A stretch of DNA of 64,000 bases from the NCBI RefSeq assembly GCF_017352375.1, contig NZ_JAFEVR010000014.1, positions 1-64,000 of the forward strand. Direction: 5' to 3'. The stretch's first letter is position 1. The number at the start of each line of letters is the position of its first letter. Source of the DNA: Mycolicibacterium sp. S2-37. GTDB taxonomy: Bacteria; Actinomycetota; Actinomycetes; Mycobacteriales; Mycobacteriaceae. Below are positions 8,148 through 16,779 of the stretch, one piece after another. The position numbers and the translations under genes are program-made. The notes under the pieces were generated by a model, which worked only from the letters and a program-made list of their open reading frames with translations, was not told the DNA's origin and did not search any database.

Positions 8148-8954
8148 CTATTGGTCTGAGGCTCTCGGCCAGCCGGGCTCTGCGGGAAGCGTCGGATAAT
8201 CCGCGCGGGTGTGCTTACCGGTGATAAGGGCCTCGCGCACTTCTGGCGGCGCCGGCGCTGCCGCGACGCATGCGTCGCGGTCGGCAGCGTATGCCGGCCA
8301 GTCCGGCCCCGGTGGTACGTCGGCGGACGCGTAATCTCGTTTTTTCACACGCCAATTGCCGAACACATCGTCGACGGGTGCTGGAAGTGGCCCGCGTTGC
8401 GCAGCAGAATGCGTTGAGTCGTCGGGTGCGGGCGCCGTCATGGAGATTCGCGTGAGAACTGGTTGGCTCGTTGGTGCGTACGGAGACACCGAACCATCGG
8501 ATTGGACGACACCCGCAGCGAAATACCAATGGCAGACAACAGCTTCGACGTCACGTCCGGCACTCTCGACGCGCACGATGGAGTTCAGCAAGTTGCCGAT
8601 AAGCGCATCGGCCTTCGGGCCGGTCACATCTGGGCGAGGACCGGTACCGTCTCGGTCGTCCTGCGCAACCGCCCGGTCAAAGCCCGGGTATACGTATTCG
8701 GTACTGCCCATGATGTTGGCCAAGTTGTACGACTCGGTGTAAGCCCGTACGACCACGGCCGGTCCCCGCAACAAATCTATTCCGCTGGCTGCAGTCCAAC
8801 GTTGACGGACATCCTGGGCCAAGCCCGACCACCGTTCCACCGTCGGCTGTGGGGGCGGTGCAGCAGGCTCCTCGTTCGACGAGCAAGCAGATGAGACGGC
8901 CGCGACCGATATCGCCGACATGAGGATCATCGGCTTGAGACGGCGAATCATCAT
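8148..8954 (-). CDS. Predicted lipoprotein of unknown function, partner of the EspA/EspE-like protein
   Basis: A 268-aa protein with a signal peptide and the lipobox VSSAC (Cys ~24), so it is likely an envelope lipoprotein. The mature part begins SSNEEPAAPPPQ, then a soluble domain with a few Cys and Trp residues and motifs such as CHWYFAAG and DRDACVAAAP. The start at 8954 overlaps the stop of the upstream 788-aa gene by four bases (ATGA), so the two are translationally coupled. Sequence here looks less GC-rich than the backbone. I do not recognise the family. A role as immunity, anchor or chaperone partner of the neighbouring secreted-type protein is inference. Confidence 0.82.
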   Translation of the reverse strand: MMIRRLKPMILMSAISVAAVSSACSSNEEPAAPPPQPTVERWSGLAQDVRQRWTAASGIDLLRGPAVVVRAYTESYNLANIMGSTEYVYPGFDRAVAQDDRDGTGPRPDVTGPKADALIGNLLNSIVRVESAGRDVEAVVCHWYFAAGVVQSDGSVSPYAPTSQPVLTRISMTAPAPDDSTHSAAQRGPLPAPVDDVFGNWRVKKRDYASADVPPGPDWPAYAADRDACVAAAPAPPEVREALITGKHTRADYPTLPAEPGWPRASDQ

Positions 8955-11317
8955 CCTCCCGGTTGATTGCTCTGCGGATCGAGCACTTCAGTCACCTGGT
9001 TATAGCGAGAAGTGACCGCATCGTTCACGTCATCTGCGAGCCCCTGCCCCATCGCCGCCTCTGCGGCACGAGCGATGGCTTCGTTGTAGTCGGCGTAGTC
9101 GAGGTTCGGATTGGCTGCCTGGAGCTCGGCGAACGACTTCACCCGAGCTTCGCTACCTTCGCCCGTGGTCCAGCCTTCCGGCAACTGCGGTACCTCGACG
9201 CCTTGGTTGATCAATGCGCCGACGATCTGCGCGTTTGCCGCAGATGCGGCGAGATCCGGAACGATGAAGTTCCCGTTGTTGTCGGTCGGCGCCTCAGTAG
9301 GGGGCAAGCCGATTATCGAGTCCTTATACGCCGGTCCCAGTATGTCCACAGCGGGGCCGGCGACTTCGCCGACGTAGGGGAACTTGTTCGCGATCTGCTC
9401 GATGATGGTCTTGTCCATATCAAAGGCCTGCGATTTTGCGTCGTAGACGGCCTTCTCGAGATCCAGACCGTTGAGCTTCTCGTGGGAAAGAGCGTTGTGC
9501 ATGCCGGCGTCCACCAATCCCTGTAGCGTCGCGGCGTCGCTCAAGTGCCTGGATTGTGGCGTCGTGTCGCCCGGCTGGTTCTTGAATTCCTGAGCGAACT
9601 GCTGTTGGCTGTTGGCTGCTTCCTGAAGCGCGGCCCCGTTGAAAAGCACACTCGCCGCATCGTCGGTGCCTATAACGGAGAAAACGCCTTTGGCGTTCGC
9701 CATCAAGCCTTTCTCGAGTGAACCTGGGCCGTCTATGGGATCGAAGCCGGGCATCTGTCCTTCGGATAGACCTGCGATGTCGGGAATGTAGGGCGTGAGA
9801 CCCACTGCCATCCCCTGAACCAAGTGGGGGTTCATGTCGCCGATGGTGCGATTGTTCAACGAGAGCAGTTCACTGTCATGGCTACCGATGTATCTCGAGT
9901 ATGCCTCCGCCGTTTCGGCCGCAATGCCAGCATTGGGGCCAGTTGCTTCGGGGCCAGTCCAACTGAACAATGAGCCTGCCGCCGCACCCTTGTCGTTCCA
10001 GGCGTGGTGTGTGACGTCGTGGAGGAAGTCGTCTCCCTGTTCGCCGGTCACGAGCGCAGCGACCGCTTGGTGGTCGCGCCCAGCCGAGGTGAATATGTCG
10101 GACACGACGGGATCGAGGTACGGATCGCGGTTGAGGACGTTGCCCTCGATGTCGTAATCCTTGCCGTCATCACGAATCTCGACGCCGTTCACAGAGGCGG
10201 GATCCTTCTCCCACATGGGCGCGTCCATCATGCGGTCGGCTTTGTTGAGCATCTCGCGATCGAGCTGGGTTCCGGTCTGGAGCGCTGGGTCCCCGTCGCG
10301 GACGATGTTGGAAATGTCTCGCATGTGCTCGGCATAGAGGACGCCTGGAGACTTAACGGCTTCCTGCACGCTTTGTGGCAACTTGTCGAAGCCGCCATTC
10401 GTCATCTTGTTCGGGTCGTCGAGGGCTTCCGGTGTCTTCTCCGTCTCGGGGAACTGCACATTCTCATTACTCATCAGTTGCCATGAGTCGCCGATGATGT
10501 CCCGGTGATCGCCGAGTCGCTGTTCGGCCGTCTTGAGCTCTTCCACCGTCATGCCATTCTGCTGAGCCTGCATTTGGCTGAGGTAGGACTGTTGCTCGGG
10601 CGTCAACGGCTGACCCGGCTCGATGTCACCGATGACGTCCTCGACGCGTCCCGCGGCGTCTTGGTTGCCCGCCAGCGCGTCCTGAACGTCTTGCTCGGCT
10701 TGCTGGGCAGGCGGTACGGGACCCATCTGCTCTTCATTAGCCACTAGCTGGATTTCGGGGCTCTCGCCACGCTTCTTCTCTTCGTCCTTTTTCTCCTCGG
10801 GCTTCTTCCCGTCCTGGCTGAACCGCTGATTCCCCGCCTCGTCGTATTCGCCCTTGAGCTTGCGAATATCCTGGCCGACACCGTTGAGGTCGTCGTTTGA
10901 GGTTTTCACCACCTCGGTGAGCTGGCCCAGGCCCCTGTTGGCGATCTGCAACAGCATCGCGTCACGCTGCTTACCGGGCGGCACACTGTTGACTGCGTCG
11001 GTCACCCACTGCTTGACGGAGTCGAGGTTCTGCCGCCCGGTGTCGACCACCTGAGCCGACCGGTCGACCTGCTGCGCGAGCTTCCGATCGAGCTCGGCGA
11101 GCCTGGTGAACACCTGTTGATGATCGTTGTTGGCCTTCTCGTAGCCGGACGCCGCTGCGCCGGACCACTTCTCGCCAGGCTTGGCATCATCCAGACCGGA
11201 GCCCAGATTGCGTAGCTGAGCACTGTTGTCGAAATCCGCGCCCGTCTGCGGTGCACCCTGGCCGAACGTCTCGCGGGCGTCGTTCCACGTCGCATAGAAA
11301 CCGTCGATTGCGCTCAT
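8951..11317 (-). CDS. Large EspA/EspE-like, WXG-type N-terminal protein
   Basis: A 788-aa protein lacking a Sec signal. Residues 1-~150 are helical with a WSG turn (EKWSGAAASGYE), as in type VII secretion substrates of the WXG100/EspA-EspE kind. A charged linker (KKPEEKKDEEKKRGE, ~170-190) follows. The rest is a ~590-aa, mostly helical domain with no cysteine or enzyme signature that I can name. Similar mycobacterial proteins are often labelled TPR-repeat-region containing (from memory). The GC content looks lower than in neighbouring genes. The gene is coupled by ATGA to the lipoprotein gene and sits behind repeat copy B. No esx genes lie nearby, so any secretion would use a system elsewhere. 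Confidence 0.8.
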   Translation of the reverse strand: MSAIDGFYATWNDARETFGQGAPQTGADFDNSAQLRNLGSGLDDAKPGEKWSGAAASGYEKANNDHQQVFTRLAELDRKLAQQVDRSAQVVDTGRQNLDSVKQWVTDAVNSVPPGKQRDAMLLQIANRGLGQLTEVVKTSNDDLNGVGQDIRKLKGEYDEAGNQRFSQDGKKPEEKKDEEKKRGESPEIQLVANEEQMGPVPPAQQAEQDVQDALAGNQDAAGRVEDVIGDIEPGQPLTPEQQSYLSQMQAQQNGMTVEELKTAEQRLGDHRDIIGDSWQLMSNENVQFPETEKTPEALDDPNKMTNGGFDKLPQSVQEAVKSPGVLYAEHMRDISNIVRDGDPALQTGTQLDREMLNKADRMMDAPMWEKDPASVNGVEIRDDGKDYDIEGNVLNRDPYLDPVVSDIFTSAGRDHQAVAALVTGEQGDDFLHDVTHHAWNDKGAAAGSLFSWTGPEATGPNAGIAAETAEAYSRYIGSHDSELLSLNNRTIGDMNPHLVQGMAVGLTPYIPDIAGLSEGQMPGFDPIDGPGSLEKGLMANAKGVFSVIGTDDAASVLFNGAALQEAANSQQQFAQEFKNQPGDTTPQSRHLSDAATLQGLVDAGMHNALSHEKLNGLDLEKAVYDAKSQAFDMDKTIIEQIANKFPYVGEVAGPAVDILGPAYKDSIIGLPPTEAPTDNNGNFIVPDLAASAANAQIVGALINQGVEVPQLPEGWTTGEGSEARVKSFAELQAANPNLDYADYNEAIARAAEAAMGQGLADDVNDAVTSRYNQVTEVLDPQSNQPGG

Positions 11318-11360
11318 GTGCGCGTCGTCCCTCGCAACGCCATGTGCTCAAGTATCGCGT

Positions 11361-11449
11361 ACGGCTGGGAGCGCCTGTAGCACCTCTTCGACCGCGACCG
11401 CACGGTTGTTGACGGGTCTACTCGACCGATGTGTGCAACAACCGTGCAG
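11361..11449. repeat. ~90-bp upstream repeat, copy B, with 12-bp inverted repeat
   Basis: Lies 45-130 bases upstream of the 788-aa gene and shares ordered blocks with copy A at 7980-8067. It contains a perfect inverted repeat, GCACGGTTGTTG at 11400-11411 and CAACAACCGTGC at 11436-11447, spaced by 24 bases. This could be an operator or a long-loop hairpin ending the upstream minus-strand gene, which stops at 11463. Confidence 0.65.
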
Positions 11450-11462
11450 TCGCTGCAGGAGC

Positions 11463-13277
11463 TCAGCGAGGTGCCACAAATCCGACCGGCCCCGGCGAGA
11501 TGCACACCGACAGCGCCGCGGTGTTGGCCCGGACGTTCACGGCATCCCCGGCTCCGGCCAGCCGCACGAAAACCCGGTTGAGGCCTGGTCGCACCGGCAC
11601 CTTCACCTCGGGTCCCTCGGCGAGGCTCATCGTCAGTGAACCGTCGCTGTTGGCCAGGTAATTGATCTCCGCGGTCCAATCGGCGGGGAGCAGCGGCCCG
11701 TCCAGCGGCATCCGCACCGGGAAGTCGGGCTGCACCAGGTATCCACACTGCTGTGCCGGCCCCGGCCGGATCGCCCGCACCCAGGTCACCAGGGCGTCGA
11801 CGACGCGGCCCTGCCGGTCGAGCATCCGCAGGTCGGTCGTGGCGGCCGCGAACTCGGGCCGGTCGTCGAGCAGCGCGAACATGTGGCTGGCCAAATTCTC
11901 CGGCCATGCCACCCGCTGCAGGATCAGCGGATCGACCTCCTGGTCGAGCATCGGGGCGTTCGAGTTCGCCCGGGCCTCGGCCAACCCCGCCCGCGCGTTG
12001 GCGATGTACGCCGGCACCGGGCTGTCCCGCCAGATGCGGTTGAACGTCACGGTCGAGTACGCGCTGCTCGCGACGAACGCCACGACCGCCGTCACCACCA
12101 CCGCGGTGCGGGCCGCCGACGTGTTCAGCCATCCGGATCCCCCGCGGTTCGGCGCACAGAACCCCACCGCCATCAGCAGCGCCGACACCACGACGAAATC
12201 GGGTAGATAACGCAGCGTCTGAGCCAGTTCCAGCGCGGTGAACCTCGATGACCGCATCAGATAAATCGGCACCTGGCAGGCCAGGGCGTAGCCGACGGCC
12301 ACCGCCCATACCGGACCGATCCGCTGCTTACGCGCCACCGACACCGCGAACACCGCCGCCAGCGCCAGCCAGCCCAGGATCATCACCGCGCCGGTCGGCG
12401 TTCCCCACGGCGAGGCCGGCGCCCAGCGCTGCCACTCCCACGGACCGCCGGCCAGACCGGGCACGATGCCGTGAGTGACCGAACGCCACAACAGATCCCA
12501 CGTCATGGCGAAGTCGAGACTCCACCGCTGCTGGTCGACGACGAGCAGATAGACCCCGACCCACGCCACGGTGACCGCCCCCGCCGCCGCCCACAGTCGT
12601 ATCCCGCGCCGCCACACCGTCACGACCGCCGCCCGGTCACCGCCGACGTAGGCCAGCAGCGCGGCGACCGCGAACGCCGCGAACGGGATCACCGCCGCCT
12701 TCTCGAAGAACATCAGGCCGCCGACGTAGACGAGCACCGCGGTCACCGCATAGCGTTGGATTCCGGTGCGCACCAGTAACACTGCGTCGGCACACACCCA
12801 CGCCAATGCCGCGATCATCGGCAGCGAGTTCAATCCTGCTGCCCACCAAGCGAACCCGGGCACCGCCAGTGGGGTGAACAACGCGAACACCAACGGGATC
12901 AGCAGCACCGGACGCCACCCGAGGATGGTGTGCAGCGCCCGCAGCAGCGCCAGCGTCGCCAGCAACTGCAGCACGACCAGGCTGAGCGCCGCGAGCCACC
13001 AGCTGAACGGCGCCACTCGGATGATCGCGCCCGACAACAGGAACGCCCCCGGCATGACGTGGCCGTCATGGTCGTCGAACAGGAACGACGGCGACAACAG
13101 TCCCTGGGTACCGGCCCGACCGATGAGGATCAGATCGTCCCAGTAGAAGAACCCACCGAAAGCCAGCACCGCCCGCACCGCCAGATGGGCGGCGATGAGT
13201 GCGACGGCGATCTGGGCGACGCGGTTACCGCGGATGGCCGCCTCCGGCGGCCTGACGCGCCGCCCATGCCGAGGCAA
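11463..13277 (-). CDS. Polytopic membrane protein, likely GT-C glycosyltransferase (Rv3635-like)
   Basis: A 604-aa membrane protein with about ten helices in residues ~20-430 and a C-terminal extracytoplasmic domain (~430-604). The first loop has FYWDDLILIG followed by FDDHDGHVMPG. This is the acidic first-loop arrangement typical of GT-C enzymes that use polyprenyl-phosphate sugars outside the membrane. By neighbourhood and length it corresponds to M. tuberculosis Rv3635. The start at 13277 overlaps galE by 53 bases on the same strand, and no later start is convincing. It is the last gene of the Pls/PosA operon. Donor and acceptor are unknown; cell-envelope glycosylation is inferred. Confidence 0.8.
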   Translation of the reverse strand: MPRHGRRVRPPEAAIRGNRVAQIAVALIAAHLAVRAVLAFGGFFYWDDLILIGRAGTQGLLSPSFLFDDHDGHVMPGAFLLSGAIIRVAPFSWWLAALSLVVLQLLATLALLRALHTILGWRPVLLIPLVFALFTPLAVPGFAWWAAGLNSLPMIAALAWVCADAVLLVRTGIQRYAVTAVLVYVGGLMFFEKAAVIPFAAFAVAALLAYVGGDRAAVVTVWRRGIRLWAAAGAVTVAWVGVYLLVVDQQRWSLDFAMTWDLLWRSVTHGIVPGLAGGPWEWQRWAPASPWGTPTGAVMILGWLALAAVFAVSVARKQRIGPVWAVAVGYALACQVPIYLMRSSRFTALELAQTLRYLPDFVVVSALLMAVGFCAPNRGGSGWLNTSAARTAVVVTAVVAFVASSAYSTVTFNRIWRDSPVPAYIANARAGLAEARANSNAPMLDQEVDPLILQRVAWPENLASHMFALLDDRPEFAAATTDLRMLDRQGRVVDALVTWVRAIRPGPAQQCGYLVQPDFPVRMPLDGPLLPADWTAEINYLANSDGSLTMSLAEGPEVKVPVRPGLNRVFVRLAGAGDAVNVRANTAALSVCISPGPVGFVAPR

Positions 13278-14202
13278 CCATGTCCTCCAGCGAGTGGCGC
13301 ATCTTCCAATCCAGATCGCGGGCCGCGAGATCGCCGGCAGCGACGATGCGCGCCGGGTCCCCCGGGCGGCGCGGCATGATCGTCGGTTCGAAGTCGATGC
13401 CGGTGACGGTGCGGATCGCGGTCATGATCTCGCGCACCGAGGTGCCCGCTCCGCTGCCGAGGTTGTAGACCGGTTCGACGGACTGCCCCGCGTCGAGGCG
13501 TCGAGCGGCGGCGACGTGGGCCAGCGCGAGGTCGGAGACGTCCACGTAGTCGCGCACGCAGGTGCCGTCCGGCGTCGGGTAGTCGCCGCCGTTGATCCGT
13601 GGGATGTCGCCCCGAAAGAGCATGTCGAACACCACCGGGAACAGATTGTGCGGGCTGACGTCGTAGAGCTCCGGCGAGCCGGAACCCACGACGTTGAAGT
13701 ACCGCAGACTGGTGTGGCTGAGCCCGGTGGCGCGACCTACGTCGCGCAGCAGCCATTCGCCGATGAGTTTGGTCTCACCGTAGGGAGATTCGGGATTGGT
13801 GGGGGTGTTCTCGTCGACGATGTCGACGTCAGGGGTGCCGAACGTCGCTGCGCTGGAGGAGAACACCACCTTGTCGGCGCCGGTCTCCTCCATCGCCTTG
13901 AGCAGCGTCACCATCGCCGACACGTTCTGCTCATAGGTGTGCAGCGGCCGCTGTACCGACAGCCCGGCGTACTTGTACCCGGCGATATGCATCACCCCGC
14001 GGACCGAGTGCTCACGCAGCGTGCTCGTCACGAGGTCGGCGTCGAGCAGCGTGCCGCGCACGAACGGCACCGAATCCGGCACGAACTGTTCGAGACCCGT
14101 CGACAGGTCGTCGATGACCACGACCGGGATCTGCGCATCCTGCATGGCGCGCACCACATGGGAGCCGATGTAGCCGGCCCCGCCTGTCACAAGCCAGGTC
14201 AT
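13225..14202 (-). CDS. galE: UDP-glucose 4-epimerase
   Basis: Interconverts UDP-glucose and UDP-galactose, supplying galactose for arabinogalactan and other glycans. The 325-aa extended SDR shows the NAD-binding GGAGYIGSH at the N-terminus and catalytic SPYGETK (Tyr/Lys). Other conserved parts are the Ser region FSSSAATFG and the substrate segment RYFNVVGSGSP. The start at 14202 follows a good GAGGAG ribosome site ten bases after the flippase stop. M. tuberculosis galE1 (Rv3634c) occurs in the same neighbourhood. It overlaps the next gene in the operon. Confidence 0.93.
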   Translation of the reverse strand: MTWLVTGGAGYIGSHVVRAMQDAQIPVVVIDDLSTGLEQFVPDSVPFVRGTLLDADLVTSTLREHSVRGVMHIAGYKYAGLSVQRPLHTYEQNVSAMVTLLKAMEETGADKVVFSSSAATFGTPDVDIVDENTPTNPESPYGETKLIGEWLLRDVGRATGLSHTSLRYFNVVGSGSPELYDVSPHNLFPVVFDMLFRGDIPRINGGDYPTPDGTCVRDYVDVSDLALAHVAAARRLDAGQSVEPVYNLGSGAGTSVREIMTAIRTVTGIDFEPTIMPRRPGDPARIVAAGDLAARDLDWKMRHSLEDMVASAWAARQAAGGGHPR

Positions 14203-14212
14203 TGCTCTCTCC

Positions 14213-15460
14213 TCACGTCCTGCGTGCCAGCGCGGCCAGGTGCACCGCGATCCCGATCAGCGGCCCGCACATCAACGCGACGACGGTGCGGGTCTGCAGA
14301 TCGAGCGGGAGCAGGAGCAACAGCACCGAACCGACCGTCGCGCCCACCCAACCGATGGAGTATGCCCGGTGCCGCGCGGCCGCAACGGCCGCGGCACCGG
14401 TGAGGGTCAGCAGTGCGATCGCGACCGCGGCGGCGGTGAGCCAGGCCAGCAGCGCGCCATCGGCGCGGTAGGCGGGTCCGAATCCGGCGCGCAGCAGCCA
14501 CGGCCCGATGAATCCCGCGGCCACCACCCCGACGGCGCCGACGCCGGCGACCACCGCGGCAGGCAGGGCCAGCGCCCGCAATCGCTGGTCGCGCCGGTCC
14601 ACGAAGTGGGCGATCAGATTGCCCTGCAGCGCGGTGAGCGGCACGAGCAGCGGCGCCCGGGTCAGCGTCACCGCGAGGATCACCACACCCCCCGCGGCGC
14701 CCAGATCACCTGAGGTGGCTTTGAGCAACACCGGGAAGCCCATGACGAGGATGGCGCTGGCGCCTGCGGCGGTGATCGAGTGGAACGTGCCCCGCAGATA
14801 GCCGGCCGTGGTGCCGGGCGGGCGTATCCGTGCGGCGGCCCGCGCCGCGGGTGAGGCGATCAGCAACAGCAACCACGAGGCCGCGCCGGCGACCGTCGCC
14901 CACAGGAATCCGACCAGGCCCCAGCCGATGACGAAGGTCGCCACCGCGACGGCCACCCGGATCATCGCATCGGTGACCATCAGAGCGCCGTACTCGGTCC
15001 AGCGGTTCGTCCCGGCCAGCATTCCCAGCAGCGTCGCGTGCAGACAGAACCCGGCCAGACCCGCACTGAGCAACAGCACCGAGAGCCACATCGACTCGGC
15101 GAACACGTGAGCCGACCAGAGCGGTGAAGTGCCCACGATCAGCGCCGCCGCGGCCAGGCCGACGCCCGCGGCGATGCGCATCGGCCGGGTTCGCGGCGCT
15201 GTGTGCCGGGGTGCGGCCAGAACACCGGACGCCTCCCGGACCTCGCGGGCCGCCTCCTGCAGGAGGCCGTTCGCCGCGCCGGAGGCGAAACCGAAGGCGC
15301 CCCAGAACACCCCGAACACCGAGAACACGGCAGGTTCCAGATCGCGCGCGGCCAGGTACAGGATGGTGTAACCACACAGCGCCGTCAGCGCTGATGCCAC
15401 CGCGACCCGCGCGACGCCGCTGCGGGCCACCGGTCCCGTCGACGGCGCCGCGTCCGTCAC
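14213..15460 (-). CDS. Polytopic membrane protein of the flippase/polysaccharide-exporter type (Rv3630-like)
   Basis: From the GTG at 15460 (V-TDAAPSTGP) the product is 415 aa with about eleven membrane helices and few charged loops. The pattern is that of the MATE/MOP flippase superfamily (Wzx-like), which moves lipid-linked precursors across the membrane. GTG and the stop of the upstream M1 peptidase overlap as GTGA, so it is translationally coupled. The open frame extends further upstream but inside the peptidase gene. The transported lipid or peptide is unknown. Its place between a peptide-synthetase and glycan genes suggests it exports their product. Confidence 0.82.
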   Translation of the reverse strand: MTDAAPSTGPVARSGVARVAVASALTALCGYTILYLAARDLEPAVFSVFGVFWGAFGFASGAANGLLQEAAREVREASGVLAAPRHTAPRTRPMRIAAGVGLAAAALIVGTSPLWSAHVFAESMWLSVLLLSAGLAGFCLHATLLGMLAGTNRWTEYGALMVTDAMIRVAVAVATFVIGWGLVGFLWATVAGAASWLLLLIASPAARAAARIRPPGTTAGYLRGTFHSITAAGASAILVMGFPVLLKATSGDLGAAGGVVILAVTLTRAPLLVPLTALQGNLIAHFVDRRDQRLRALALPAAVVAGVGAVGVVAAGFIGPWLLRAGFGPAYRADGALLAWLTAAAVAIALLTLTGAAAVAAARHRAYSIGWVGATVGSVLLLLLPLDLQTRTVVALMCGPLIGIAVHLAALARRT

Positions 15461-16779
15461 AGATCCGGGAGTTCCTCGGAGTAGAGCCAGGCATCCCACA
15501 GCGGATGCAGTGACTCGCGCGCATAGTTGGCCGCCAGCCCGGTGAAGTCGTCGGTGAAGGCGGTGCCGTGCTGATGTCGCGTGGTCCAGTCTTTGAGCAG
15601 CGCGAAGAAGTTCTTGTCGCCGATCCGACCGCGCAGCACGTGCAGGGTCAGCGCGCCACGCTTGTAGATCCGGTCGTCGAACATGTCCCGCGGCCCGGGA
15701 TCGGTCAGGATCAGGTCCTGGGGTGCACCGGCGAGCCTGCGGTGGTAGTGCTGCGCCCATTCGTCGGCGCTGCGACCGCCGGAGTGCTCCGACCACAACC
15801 ATTCGGCATAGCAGGCGAAACCCTCGTGCAGCCAGATGTCGCGCCAGCGGCGCACGGTGACGGAGTTGCCGAACCACTGGTGCGCCAGTTCGTGGGCGAT
15901 CAGCCGCTCGGCGCTGCGGTCACCGCTGCAGTGGTTGGCGCCGAAGATCGAGATGCCCTGGGCCTCGAGCGGGATCTCGAGGTCGTCATCGGTCACCACG
16001 ACGGTGTAACCGCTGGCCAGCGGGTAGGGGCCGAACAACTTGACGAACACCTTCATCATCTGTGGCTGACGGCCGAAGTCGTGATCGAAGTTGTCGCGCA
16101 AGCGGTCCGGCAGCGCCGCGTGCATGGCGACCGGGCTCTTGGCCAACCGGTGCATGTCGTACATACCGATCTGCAGGGTGATCAGATACGTCGACGTGGG
16201 TTCGGGTTGTTCGTAGGTCCACACCGTGTGTCCGGCCCGTACGCGGCGAGACACCAGTTCTCCGTTGGCGACCGCGCGGTACGGGCTGTCGGTGCTGATC
16301 TGGATGCGGTAGCTGGCCTTGGAACTGGGATGGTCATCGCAGGGGAACCACGACGGGGCGCCGTTGGGCTGGCCCGCCACCAGCGCGCCGTTGGACAGCT
16401 CCTCGAATCCGACGTCACCCCACATGGACCGCACCGGACGCGGCGTCCCGCCGTAGCGCACCTCGATCACCAGCGCGGCGCCCGCCGCCAGCGGTGCGGC
16501 CAGCGTGACGCTCAATTTGCCGTGGGTGCAGGAGAACTGGGTCGGCCGACGTCCGTTGACCGACACCTTCGTGACCCTCAGATGGTGCGAGAGGTCCAGG
16601 GTGAAGGTGCGCAGGGCGGCCAACGTGACGGCGGTGATCGACGCCGTACCGGTCAGCCGGTTGATCGCGACCTTGTACTCGATGTCGAGTTCGTAGCGGG
16701 ACACCCGGTAACCGAAATTGCCGCTGTCGGGGACATACGGGTCGATCACCGGAGCCTTCGACTTCTTCGAACGCGTCAC
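15457..16779 (-). CDS. M1-family zinc metallopeptidase
   Basis: A 440-aa gluzincin, GTG start at 16779 (V-TRSKKSKAP) overlapping the upstream stop as GTGA. The zinc site is HELAHQWFG with the third ligand Glu in WLHEGFACYAEW. The N-terminal beta-sandwich precedes it. The usual GxMEN exopeptidase motif is replaced by LEAQGISIFG. The chain is about half the length of full aminopeptidase N, lacking the C-terminal helical domains, like other short actinobacterial M1 members. No signal peptide is visible. Tight coupling to the Pls/PosA synthetase suggests that it trims or processes the peptide made there, but that is inference. Confidence 0.9.
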   Translation of the reverse strand: MTRSKKSKAPVIDPYVPDSGNFGYRVSRYELDIEYKVAINRLTGTASITAVTLAALRTFTLDLSHHLRVTKVSVNGRRPTQFSCTHGKLSVTLAAPLAAGAALVIEVRYGGTPRPVRSMWGDVGFEELSNGALVAGQPNGAPSWFPCDDHPSSKASYRIQISTDSPYRAVANGELVSRRVRAGHTVWTYEQPEPTSTYLITLQIGMYDMHRLAKSPVAMHAALPDRLRDNFDHDFGRQPQMMKVFVKLFGPYPLASGYTVVVTDDDLEIPLEAQGISIFGANHCSGDRSAERLIAHELAHQWFGNSVTVRRWRDIWLHEGFACYAEWLWSEHSGGRSADEWAQHYHRRLAGAPQDLILTDPGPRDMFDDRIYKRGALTLHVLRGRIGDKNFFALLKDWTTRHQHGTAFTDDFTGLAANYARESLHPLWDAWLYSEELPDL

